A DNA stretch of 64,000 bases from Novosphingobium sp. CF614 (GTDB lineage Bacteria; Pseudomonadota; Alphaproteobacteria; Sphingomonadales; Sphingomonadaceae). The stretch is from positions 496,001-560,000 of the forward strand of contig NZ_FOOR01000001.1 in assembly GCF_900113255.1 (NCBI RefSeq). The letters are read 5' to 3'. Shown here piece by piece: positions 37,941 through 45,029 of this stretch (position 1 is the stretch's first letter; every line of letters starts with the position of its first letter). Made by a program: the position numbers and the translations under genes. A model generated the notes under the pieces. It searched no databases, had not been told where the DNA came from, and saw nothing but the letters and a program-made list of their open reading frames with translations.

Positions 37941-39785
37941 ATGATAGGATCTCTCCTCATCGCCAATCGTGGCGAGATCGCCTGCCGGATCATCCGTACC
38001 GCGCGGCGGCTCGATATCCGCACCGTGGCGGTCTATTCGGATGCCGATGCGCAGGCGCTGCATGTGCGGGAAGCGGACGAGGCCGTGCACATCGGCGCTT
38101 CGCCCGCGCGCGAATCGTACCTGGTCGGCGAGAAGATCATTGCCGCCGCCAGGCAGACCGGCGCCGAGGCGATCCATCCCGGCTATGGCTTCCTGTCCGA
38201 GAACGCGGAGTTCGCGCGCGGCGTGATCGACGCCGGCATCGTCTGGGTGGGCCCCCACCCCGCATCGATCACCGCGATGGGCCTCAAGGATGCCGCGAAG
38301 AAGCTGATGGCCGATGCCGGGGTTCCGGTGACTCCAGGCTATATGGGCGCGCAGCAATCGGCGAGCTTCCTTGCCGAAGAGGCTGCGAAGATCGGCTATC
38401 CCGTCCTTGTCAAGGCGGTCGCGGGCGGCGGCGGAAAGGGCATGCGCCTAGTCGAAAGCGAGGACGATTTCGCCGACGCATTGGCTTCGTGCAAGCGCGA
38501 GGCCGCTTCCAGCTTCGGCAACGACCGCGTGCTGATCGAGAAGTACATTGCCTCCCCCCGCCACATCGAAGTCCAGGTTTTCGGGGATACCCAGGGCAAC
38601 CTCGTCCACCTCTTCGAGCGCGACTGTTCGCTGCAACGCCGCCATCAGAAAGTGATCGAGGAAGCCCCCGCTCCTGGCATGGATTCCGCGACCCGCGCGG
38701 CATTATGCGGCGCAGCAATACGCGCAGCAAAGGCGGTCGACTACGTCGGCGCCGGAACGATCGAATTCATCGCCGACGGTTCGGGCCCGCTCTCGGCGGA
38801 CAGGATCTGGTTCATGGAAATGAACACCCGCTTGCAAGTCGAGCATCCGGTGACGGAGGCGATCACCGGCGTCGATCTCGTCGAATGGCAGCTGCGTGTC
38901 GCATCGGGCGAGCCGCTTCCGCTCGCGCAGCATGATCTGGCGATCGATGGCTGGGCGATGGAAGCGCGCCTCTATGCTGAAGACCCAGCCAGGGGCTTCC
39001 TTCCCAGCATCGGCAAGCTTGAATTGCTGCACTTCGGCGACGCGGAATACGCCCGCGTCGACACGGGCGTCCATGAAGGCGCGGAGGTCTCTTCGCATTA
39101 CGATCCGATGATCGCCAAGATCATCGCCTGGGGCGAGGATCGCGAGGAAGCGCGCGAACGACTGGGCGAAATGCTGTCCGACAGCGCCGTCTGGCCGGTG
39201 AAGACCAATGCCGCGTTCCTGGTCAAGGCGCTGCGACATCCGGACTTCGTTTCGGGCAAGATCGATACCGGCCTGATCGGCCGCGACGGCGAGGCCTTGG
39301 CCGCGCCGCCGGTGCCTTCGGATGAAGCCTTGCAAGCCGCGGCATCGTCGCTCCTGCCCGTCACCGCCATGGCCGGTTTCCGCCTCAATGCTGCACCCGC
39401 GCGTGCAGCATTGTTCCTGCTCGACGGCGAGCAGGTGGAGATCGGACTGACCGGCCAGGCGAGCGAGAAGCCCACTTCGGGCGTGCTCGTCACCGAGCAG
39501 GGGCAGGCGTGGCTGCTCTCGCCCTGGCGCAGGGATTCCGCGCCAGGCGGAGCCAAGGGTTCGGGTGCGATCCTTGCGCCGATGCCAGGCAAGGTCATTG
39601 CCGTGGACGTCGCGCAAGGCGATGTGGTCACCAAGGGCCAGAAGCTGCTGACGATCGAGGCCATGAAGATGGAACACACGCTCATCGCCCCGTTCGACGG
39701 GGTGGTCGCCGGGCTGGATATCGCCGCCGGCGCGCAAGTGCAGGTCGACGCCCTGCTCGCGCGCATCGAGGAGAAGGACACGTGA
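37941..39785 (+). CDS. mccA: Acyl-CoA carboxylase biotin-carrying alpha subunit (methylcrotonyl-CoA carboxylase alpha-like)
   Basis: A 614-residue biotin-dependent subunit. The biotin carboxylase part begins LLIANRGEIACRIIRTARRL, with the ATP loop KAVAGGGGKGMRLV and active-site EMNTRLQVEHPVTE. A linker (BT-like) domain follows, then a biotinyl domain with the biotinylated Lys in EAMKMEH near the C-terminus. It carboxylates biotin for the beta subunit encoded upstream. Its ribosome-binding site lies inside repeat copy B. The next gene overlaps its stop (GTGA). Confidence 0.92.
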   Translation: MIGSLLIANRGEIACRIIRTARRLDIRTVAVYSDADAQALHVREADEAVHIGASPARESYLVGEKIIAAARQTGAEAIHPGYGFLSENAEFARGVIDAGIVWVGPHPASITAMGLKDAAKKLMADAGVPVTPGYMGAQQSASFLAEEAAKIGYPVLVKAVAGGGGKGMRLVESEDDFADALASCKREAASSFGNDRVLIEKYIASPRHIEVQVFGDTQGNLVHLFERDCSLQRRHQKVIEEAPAPGMDSATRAALCGAAIRAAKAVDYVGAGTIEFIADGSGPLSADRIWFMEMNTRLQVEHPVTEAITGVDLVEWQLRVASGEPLPLAQHDLAIDGWAMEARLYAEDPARGFLPSIGKLELLHFGDAEYARVDTGVHEGAEVSSHYDPMIAKIIAWGEDREEARERLGEMLSDSAVWPVKTNAAFLVKALRHPDFVSGKIDTGLIGRDGEALAAPPVPSDEALQAAASSLLPVTAMAGFRLNAAPARAALFLLDGEQVEIGLTGQASEKPTSGVLVTEQGQAWLLSPWRRDSAPGGAKGSGAILAPMPGKVIAVDVAQGDVVTKGQKLLTIEAMKMEHTLIAPFDGVVAGLDIAAGAQVQVDALLARIEEKDT

Positions 39786-40243
39786 ACGATCTTGTGATGC
39801 GCGATGCGCGCGAAGCCGATCTGCCCGTGATCGTCGCGCTGCTGGCCGACGATCAGCTCGGCGACGCGCGCGAGGACCCGAGCGTTCCGCTCGATCCTGC
39901 CTATCTCGCGGCCTTTCGGGCCTTGGAAGCTTCCCCCCACCAGCGGCTGGTGGTGGCGGAGCGCGAGGGACACATCGTCGGGACGCTGCAGCTCAGCTTC
40001 ATTCCGGGCCTTTCGATGCGCGGCGCATGGCGCGGACAGATCGAGGCCGTGCGCATCGACCGGAGCTTGCGCGGCCAGGGTTTGGGATCGTGGATGATCG
40101 CCTGGGCCGTCGACCAGTGCCGTGACCGGGGATGCAGGCTCGTGCAGTTGACCTCGCACTTTTCCCGCATCGACGCGCACCGGTTCTACGAACGGCTGGG
40201 CTGGGAAAAGAGCCACGCGGGCTTCAAGCTCAAACTCGCCTGA
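39782..40243 (+). CDS. GNAT family N-acetyltransferase
   Basis: A 153-residue acetyltransferase with the acetyl-CoA loop EAVRIDRSLRGQGLGSWMI (R-G-x-G-L-G) and the closing FYERLGWEKSHAGFKL. The GTG start overlaps the mccA stop by four bases and is preceded by GAGGAGAAGGA, so it is translationally coupled to mccA. The substrate is unknown. Confidence 0.9.
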   Translation: MNDLVMRDAREADLPVIVALLADDQLGDAREDPSVPLDPAYLAAFRALEASPHQRLVVAEREGHIVGTLQLSFIPGLSMRGAWRGQIEAVRIDRSLRGQGLGSWMIAWAVDQCRDRGCRLVQLTSHFSRIDAHRFYERLGWEKSHAGFKLKLA

Positions 40244-40264
40244 AACGCGAAGGACCGATACGGC

Positions 40265-40723
40265 ATGCCTGGAAAGTACTTCGATGAATGGCAGCTCGGC
40301 GATCGCATCGTCCACCAGCTCAGCCGCACCGTGACCGAGACCGACAACCTGATGTTCTCGGCCATGACGCACAACATGCAGCCGCTCCATCTCGATGCCG
40401 AGTTCGCCAGGCAGAGCGAGTTCGGCCGGATCCTGGTCAACTCGACTTTCACCTTCAGCCTCGCGGTCGGCCTTTCGGTCGGCGACACCACGGTGGGTAC
40501 GCTTGTCGCCAATCTCGGCTTCGATAAGGTGGTGACGCCCGCGCCGACCTTCATCGGCGATACGCTCACTTGCGCCAGCGAAGTGGTGGAAATGCGCGAG
40601 TCCAAATCACGGCCGGGGCAGGGCCTTGTCGTGTTCCGGCACGAATTGACCAATCAGCGCGGCGAAGTAGCGCTGACGATGCTGCGCAGCGTACTGCTCC
40701 GGAAAAAGCCGAGCGCGGCCTGA
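40265..40723 (+). CDS. MaoC-like acyl-CoA dehydratase
   Basis: A 152-residue hot-dog-fold protein. The MaoC hydratase signature is present: YFDEWQLGDRIVHQ, then the catalytic Asp/His-type segment NMQPLHLDAEFARQSEFGR, and GDTLTCASEV. It likely hydrates an enoyl-CoA; homologues near carboxylase genes act in branched-chain or C5 acid metabolism. It follows the GNAT gene by 21 bases and ends the carboxylase run, with a hairpin about 65 bases downstream. Confidence 0.88.
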   Translation: MPGKYFDEWQLGDRIVHQLSRTVTETDNLMFSAMTHNMQPLHLDAEFARQSEFGRILVNSTFTFSLAVGLSVGDTTVGTLVANLGFDKVVTPAPTFIGDTLTCASEVVEMRESKSRPGQGLVVFRHELTNQRGEVALTMLRSVLLRKKPSAA

Positions 40724-40787
40724 CCGAGGAACACCTGAGTGAAGGCGGCCGCCGACAATGCAGCCAATGCCGAACGCGCTTGCTTCG

Positions 40788-40820
40788 TATCCATACGCCG
40801 CAGCCTTCGGCGCATGGATA
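40788..40820. terminator. Hairpin between the MaoC gene and the convergent gene
   Basis: TATCCAT (40788-40794) pairs with ATGGATA (40814-40820) and CGCCG (40796-40800) with CGGCG (40808-40812), one mismatch between, loop of seven. It lies between two converging genes and lacks a T run; a bidirectional terminator role is inferred from position. Confidence 0.5.
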
Positions 40821-40854
40821 GCAGCCGCTGGACGGCAAAACCGTTCGAATCGGG

Positions 40855-41490
40855 CTACGAGCCCAGCAAGCTCTTTCTAAACAGCGCCTTGACCAGCCTG
40901 TCTTCGAGGATCCGCCCGACGACATAGAGAGCGGCGAAGATCGCCGCGAAGACATAGGCGGACGTGGGCGAGTGTTTCTTGTCCTGGTCCTTGGCCTTGT
41001 CCGCGCCTTCTTTTTCAGGCTTTTCGGGTGCGGGTGCGCCCAGGGCTTTGTCTATCGGGTTCATCGGCAGTTCCGCGTCCTTCTTGGCGGGCTTTTTCGA
41101 CGCGTCCGAAGCTTTCCCCCTCGTGTCCTCGGCTTCGGTCGATGCCTTTTCAAGCTTGCCCAAAGCTATGGTAAGCTGGGCGAAGCCCAGAAACAGCAGC
41201 GGCGCCAGAAAGCAGAACAGCAAGGCCCGGCTGGTCAGATGATAATGCAGCACGGACCCGGCCATGCCTTTTTCGATCCGCAAGACGCCGCCGTCGAAAA
41301 CGGCCATCTTGTCCTGGGCCGCCTGGTCCTTCTTGCGGAAGATCAGCGTGTCGTTCGTCCGCTCGTGGCTGGTTCCGGTCTGACCGAACAACGGGGCGAG
41401 CCTGTCAAAGGCATCATCGCTCGATTGCTCGGGGGCGAGTGCCAGGCTACCCCTGACATGCCAGATCCAGTCGATGAAACGCGGGTTCAC
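40855..41490 (-). CDS. Two-helix membrane protein with charged loop, unknown function
   Basis: About 211 residues. The start, MNPRFIDWIWHVRGSLAL, follows a near-perfect ribosome-binding site AAAGGAGGT before GTG 41490, which fixes the start and suggests strong translation. Two membrane segments are visible (ALLFCFLAPLLFLGFAQL and AYVFAAIFAALYVVGRIL), separated by about 75 very charged residues rich in Lys, Ala and Glu. No domain is recognised. It lies downstream of the desaturase-family gene on the same strand. Confidence 0.8.
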   Translation of the reverse strand: MNPRFIDWIWHVRGSLALAPEQSSDDAFDRLAPLFGQTGTSHERTNDTLIFRKKDQAAQDKMAVFDGGVLRIEKGMAGSVLHYHLTSRALLFCFLAPLLFLGFAQLTIALGKLEKASTEAEDTRGKASDASKKPAKKDAELPMNPIDKALGAPAPEKPEKEGADKAKDQDKKHSPTSAYVFAAIFAALYVVGRILEDRLVKALFRKSLLGS

Positions 41491-41507
41491 GTGACCTCCT
41501 TTTGCGA

Positions 41508-41537
41508 GAGCCTTGCCGCCCCGGGCCGGCAAGGCTC
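41508..41537. repeat. 11-bp inverted repeat in the leader of the two-helix membrane protein gene
   Basis: GAGCCTTGCCG (41508-41518) and CGGCAAGGCTC (41527-41537) are perfect complements with an 8-base loop. On the minus strand the stem ends about ten bases before the AAAGGAGGT ribosome-binding site. It may end the upstream desaturase transcript or shape the leader. Confidence 0.6.
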
Positions 41538-41593
41538 AAGGCGGGCCGCTCATGGCGGCTCCGGCCCGGGCATGACGAATGGATAAAGGCGGG

Positions 41594-42589
41594 CTATGCG
41601 GGCGGCGCGGTTCCCATCATTCGGCCGCTCGGCCGGCCGAATCGTTCCTTGAGCGCCTTCCAGCCCTCGGTGAAGGGAAAGGTCATCTGCTCGCGGATCG
41701 ACATGCGGCGTCCGCCTTCCATGCCCAGCAGTTCGGCCTCGCCATCGATGCAGGTGCCGAAAATACGGTCAATGAAGATATAGGACCCGGCATAGTTGCT
41801 GCGCGTGGATTCGAAATCCTGCGAATGGTGCAGGCTGTGATGCTCGGTGGTGTTGAACAGGAAGCGCCACCAGCGCGGCGTGTTGAAGCGGACATTGATG
41901 TGCTGGTAAGTGCCGATCGCCATGCCGAAAGCGCCGGCGAGGAGGGCGGCCCTCGGCAGGAAGTCGAAGAATCCGCCGATACCGAGGCCGATCAGGAAAA
42001 GCTCGACCGGATTGCCGACCGCGCCTTTGTTGATGTTCAACTGGGTGATGTAGTGATGCACCGAATGGGGCAGCCACAGCGGATACCAGTTATGCATCCC
42101 GCGATGCATCCAATATTGCCCGAAATCGAAAATGAACGAGATCAGGAAGGCCTGGACCAGCAGAGGCAGGCCCATGAACCACGTGAACTTGTCCCAGTCA
42201 AAAGAGTGCTGGACGGCTTCAACCATCGCGCCGTCGCCGATGTAGTTGTCGACCATGCGGAGCAGCGTATAGCCCAGCCCGACATAGAACAGGTCGGTGG
42301 CCAGTTCCTTCCAGGTCAGGCGCCAACTCTCGTAACGCGGGTTCACCCATTCGAGCGCCAGCAACAGCACCTTGAAGCCGATGCCGATGCCGATTGCGGT
42401 CGATGCCTTGGCGATGGAATTGGGTGCGTAGTACCAGAACGCGATCAGCGCGAACAGCACGGTGGGCTGGAACCAGGTAAAGACGAACTGCTTCACCGGG
42501 CCGCCTTCCACCCGGGGTATGTTTTCCCACCCCACGGTGACCGGGGCCTGGGTGCCTATCAGCCTATTACCTACGCGAACTCCGTCCAT
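41594..42589 (-). CDS. Sterol desaturase / fatty acid hydroxylase family protein
   Basis: A 331-residue integral membrane di-iron protein. The three histidine boxes are complete: HRGMH, HSVHH and HHSLHH, within membrane helices (FTWFQPTVLFALIAFWYYA, GLPLLVQAFLISFIFDF). Family members hydroxylate or desaturate sterols, fatty acids or carotenoids. ATG 42589 is chosen because GAGGG lies seven bases before it; GTG 42616 is in frame but lacks a site. The substrate is unknown. It borders the accessory region to its right. Confidence 0.92.
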   Translation of the reverse strand: MDGVRVGNRLIGTQAPVTVGWENIPRVEGGPVKQFVFTWFQPTVLFALIAFWYYAPNSIAKASTAIGIGIGFKVLLLALEWVNPRYESWRLTWKELATDLFYVGLGYTLLRMVDNYIGDGAMVEAVQHSFDWDKFTWFMGLPLLVQAFLISFIFDFGQYWMHRGMHNWYPLWLPHSVHHYITQLNINKGAVGNPVELFLIGLGIGGFFDFLPRAALLAGAFGMAIGTYQHINVRFNTPRWWRFLFNTTEHHSLHHSQDFESTRSNYAGSYIFIDRIFGTCIDGEAELLGMEGGRRMSIREQMTFPFTEGWKALKERFGRPSGRMMGTAPPA

Positions 42590-42792
42590 ACGCCTGCCCT
42601 CGTAATGCTCGTTCACCCATTCTGGTAATACTAATCCAAGGTATAGTAATACGGACTGCCCGCGCCGTCTACCTCATATCGTAGATGTTGCTCTCTGCTT
42701 TCCACGGGAGAGGTGGCCGTGCTGGTCTGGGCTCAGCCACGCCAGGGCGTCAAAGAAGGCCTCGAACACGCCAGCCCTTGCTCAGCCGCCGA

Positions 42793-43245
42793 TCAACTCG
42801 GCAAAGTTGCCGTTTGGCGCAAGGCTTCGCCAAGTGCGATCGCCGCTGATGTGGCAAGATTCATCGAGCGTACCTGCGGCCGCATCGGAATCCTCACCCG
42901 TGCATCGCAGGCGTCGGCTATGGCAGGCGGTACGCCCGCGCTTTCCTTTCCGAAGAGCAGGACATCGTCGGCCATGAAGCTGAATTCGTAAGCCGATTGA
43001 GCGCTCTTCGTGGTAAACAGCACCAGCCTTCGCGAACCGATAGTCGTCCTGAAGGCGTCGAAGCCAGCATGTCGCGCAATGGCGACGTAATCGATATAGT
43101 CCATGGCGGCCCGGCGCACTCGTCGATCATCCCACGCGAAGCCCATCGGCTCGATAAGGTCCACAGCCGCCCCCAGGCAGGCACCGAGCCGTAGAACGGC
43201 GCCGACGTTTCCAGCAATTTCCGGTTCGAACAAGGCAATGCGCAT
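42793..43245 (-). CDS. trmL: tRNA (cytidine/uridine-34-2'-O)-methyltransferase
   Basis: A 150-residue SPOUT methyltransferase. MRIALFEPEIAGNVGAVLRL starts it, and the trefoil-knot motifs LFGKESAGVPP and VRIPMRPQVRSMNLATSAAI identify TrmL, which methylates the wobble base of tRNA-Leu. In many sphingomonads trmL is next to petABC; here the upstream neighbour is an unrelated small membrane protein gene, consistent with an insertion or rearrangement. Confidence 0.94.
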   Translation of the reverse strand: MRIALFEPEIAGNVGAVLRLGACLGAAVDLIEPMGFAWDDRRVRRAAMDYIDYVAIARHAGFDAFRTTIGSRRLVLFTTKSAQSAYEFSFMADDVLLFGKESAGVPPAIADACDARVRIPMRPQVRSMNLATSAAIALGEALRQTATLPS

Positions 43246-43336
43246 CGAGGCTGATTGGCGCCAGCGAGCGAGCCGCGCAAGCCCGCGGTGCTTCGCTCAG
43301 CGCCATACTCCCTCCCAGAGGGATGTGGTGCTGTTC

Positions 43337-43654
43337 CTACGGCATGAAGCGGCTGACGAGGGCTGCCACGATCAATGATGCCGCAACGGCAACGACCGTC
43401 TCCGAGATGGAGTGCGCGTTCCATTGCCAGACTTCCAGGCCCGCGTAGTCTGGCATGTTTGCACGGCGGCCATCGCCGAATTTCTCGATCCATTGATATT
43501 CGCGCTGAGTGATCTCGCGCATGATGCACACCGCAGCCGCGGCGAAGCAGCCCATCCAGATCGCGGCTTTGTTCGACGCTCCAAGACCGTGGCCAATGGC
43601 CCAGCATACGAGTTGAATGCCGAGTGCGACTGGAACATGAGCAAACATGCTCAC
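43337..43654 (-). CDS. Small two-helix membrane protein, unknown function
   Basis: About 105 residues. It has hydrophobic N- and C-terminal segments (VPVALGIQLVCWAIGHGLG, AAIWMGCFAAAAVCIM, VVAVAASLIVAALVS) and a polar middle with REITQREYQWIEKFGDG. No family is recognised. The start is GTG 43654 or ATG 43648, neither with a clear ribosome-binding site. The hydrophobic pattern supports a real product. It lies between trmL and the AT-rich promoter region of the next cluster. Confidence 0.6.
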   Translation of the reverse strand: MSMFAHVPVALGIQLVCWAIGHGLGASNKAAIWMGCFAAAAVCIMREITQREYQWIEKFGDGRRANMPDYAGLEVWQWNAHSISETVVAVAASLIVAALVSRFMP

Positions 43655-44085
43655 TCAACGCGCGCCGACTCGCCGAGTTCCCGGGCCCCAGTCACATGGC
43701 CAGCGACGCGGACAAAGCGCAGCGGCGTGCGACGAACCGCGATTCGTGGCGGTGAGGGGCTCGAATAAGTTATTTAATATACTGAAATAAAAGCGTTTTT
43801 CGGCAATCAGTTTTGAGACATGCCCCCAAAAGGGCCCCGACCCGAAATTGCTGAAATATGAAGGCGAAACAAAGGGCTCACATTGTATCCGACGGGGCCC
43901 TAAGAATCGGCATGATGATCCGTATTCATGACTGTGATGACGGAAGATCCGGAAGGCGGGCTCCGCCGCCAAGGCTGCCGTCCGATGCCGATTTGCCGCT
44001 GCCTGAAAGCGGCCGTCCATTCTGGCAGCAACTTCAATTATGCAGATAACTTTACAATGTAGAGTAATTTGCGTATGCGATCACC
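43655..44085. other. AT-rich intergenic region upstream of the accessory cluster
   Basis: No convincing gene is seen in 431 bases. Around 43765-43900 the composition is AT-rich (TTATTTAATATACTGAAATA), unlike the flanking genome. A degenerate block at about 43950-44035 (AAGCGGCCGTCCATTC) resembles sequences at 49360-49520 and 50020-50060. The last 40 bases hold the operator/promoter listed next. Confidence 0.6.
44049..44079 (+). promoter_or_regulatory. Operator O1 with overlapping promoter
   Basis: ACTTTACAATGTAGAGT (44049-44065) is a 17-bp palindrome with one mismatch. A -35-like TTTACA (44051-44056) and -10-like TATGCG (44074-44079) are 17 bases apart and overlap it. The predicted transcript start falls at or next to ATG 44086, and no ribosome-binding site precedes that ATG, so a leaderless message is suggested. 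Confidence 0.6.
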
Positions 44086-44679
44086 ATGAGTGACATAGAA
44101 TCGGCTCTGAACGACATTGCGCGCATCCGGGACCAGCTCGCGGCGAGCACGCGATTCCAAGGTTTTGCGCCACCGATTGTCGCGCTGACTGGCGGCTTGG
44201 CCGCACTGCTGGCGGGTTGGCAGACGGCACGGGCAGAAAATGACCTGTACGTCTGGATCCTGCTCGCGGCGGTCTGTGTACTTATGATTGGTACCGAGGC
44301 GATCGTTCGCGCGCGCCGGGTGCATCGTTCGATGGCAGACCGGCTGATCAACACCACGCTGCAGCGTTTCATGCCGACCGCGTTGGCCGGAGCGGTGCTG
44401 GCTGCGGTGGTCCTCATGCGCGCGCCGGACTTCGCCAGGTACCTGCCCGGCCTCTGGCAGTTGCAGATCGCCGTGGGCGTGTTTGCCGTGCAGGGGAACC
44501 TGCCGCGGTCAATGGCCTGGGCGGGTGCGTTCTACTTCGCAAGCGGAACCGCAGCACTGTTGCTGGCCGTTGTCCCGACCGTGCCGCTGCCTTGGCTGAT
44601 GGGTGTGCCATTCGCGCTCGGTCAGGTTCTTGCCGCCGCCATCCTCCACCACGCTGCCAGGAAGCCGACCAATGCCTAG
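44086..44679 (+). CDS. Six-helix membrane protein paired with winged-helix regulator
   Basis: A 197-residue protein with about six membrane segments, for example PPIVALTGGLAALLAGWQTA, VWILLAAVCVLMIGTEAIV, AWAGAFYFASGTAALLLAVV and GVPFALGQVLAAAILHHAA. The soluble N-terminus is short (SDIESALNDIARIRDQL). Proteins of this shape are often encoded just before small winged-helix regulators, as here, and may be sensors or anti-regulators; that role is inferred. It overlaps the next gene by eight bases and is preceded by operator O1. Confidence 0.75.
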   Translation: MSDIESALNDIARIRDQLAASTRFQGFAPPIVALTGGLAALLAGWQTARAENDLYVWILLAAVCVLMIGTEAIVRARRVHRSMADRLINTTLQRFMPTALAGAVLAAVVLMRAPDFARYLPGLWQLQIAVGVFAVQGNLPRSMAWAGAFYFASGTAALLLAVVPTVPLPWLMGVPFALGQVLAAAILHHAARKPTNA

Positions 44680-45028
44680 GAAAGCGCCTTTCGCCTTCGA
44701 CGGCCTCGACCGGTTGCTGCACGAGAAGTCGCGACTGTCGATCCTCACTTCGCTAACCGACCATCCCCAAGGGCTGAGCTTCACCGAACTGCGCGATCTG
44801 TGCGGCATGACCGACGGCAATCTCAGCCGTCATGTCCAGATTCTTGAGGAGGGCGGACTGGTTCAGGTGACCAAAGGCTTCGAGGGTCGAAGGCCGCTCA
44901 CCACCTGCCAGCTGACTGACGAAGGCCGCAACCGCTTCGCCGACTACCTTGCGGTGCTCGAGCAAGTGCTACGCAGCGCGCGCCAAGCCCCAGACCAAAA
45001 CCTGAGCCCCAAAAAAGGAACCGCCTGA
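44672..45028 (+). CDS. Winged-helix DNA-binding transcriptional regulator (HTH_34-like)
   Basis: A 118-residue regulator. The winged helix runs SRLSILTSLTDHPQGLSFTELRDLCGMTDGNLSRHVQILEEGG, with the recognition helix near GNLSRHVQIL, a wing GFEGRRPLTTCQLT and a C-terminal dimerisation helix. It resembles the small MarR/ArsR-like group with domain HTH_34. Dimers of such proteins bind short palindromes, and the two 17-bp palindromes at 44049 and 45073 are the likely sites. AGGAAG precedes the ATG. It is coupled to both neighbours. Confidence 0.85.
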   Translation: MPRKAPFAFDGLDRLLHEKSRLSILTSLTDHPQGLSFTELRDLCGMTDGNLSRHVQILEEGGLVQVTKGFEGRRPLTTCQLTDEGRNRFADYLAVLEQVLRSARQAPDQNLSPKKGTA

Positions 45029-45029
45029 C

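Noticed and set aside
40820..40880. TTCGAAT resembling a tRNA T-loop
   Set aside because: The flanking bases do not form a five-pair T-stem, and no acceptor or anticodon arms are found.
43655..44020. 121-residue minus-strand reading (MDGRFQAAANRHRTAAL...)
   Set aside because: It translates a degenerate repeat and AT-rich DNA; the composition is not protein-like and there is no ribosome-binding site.
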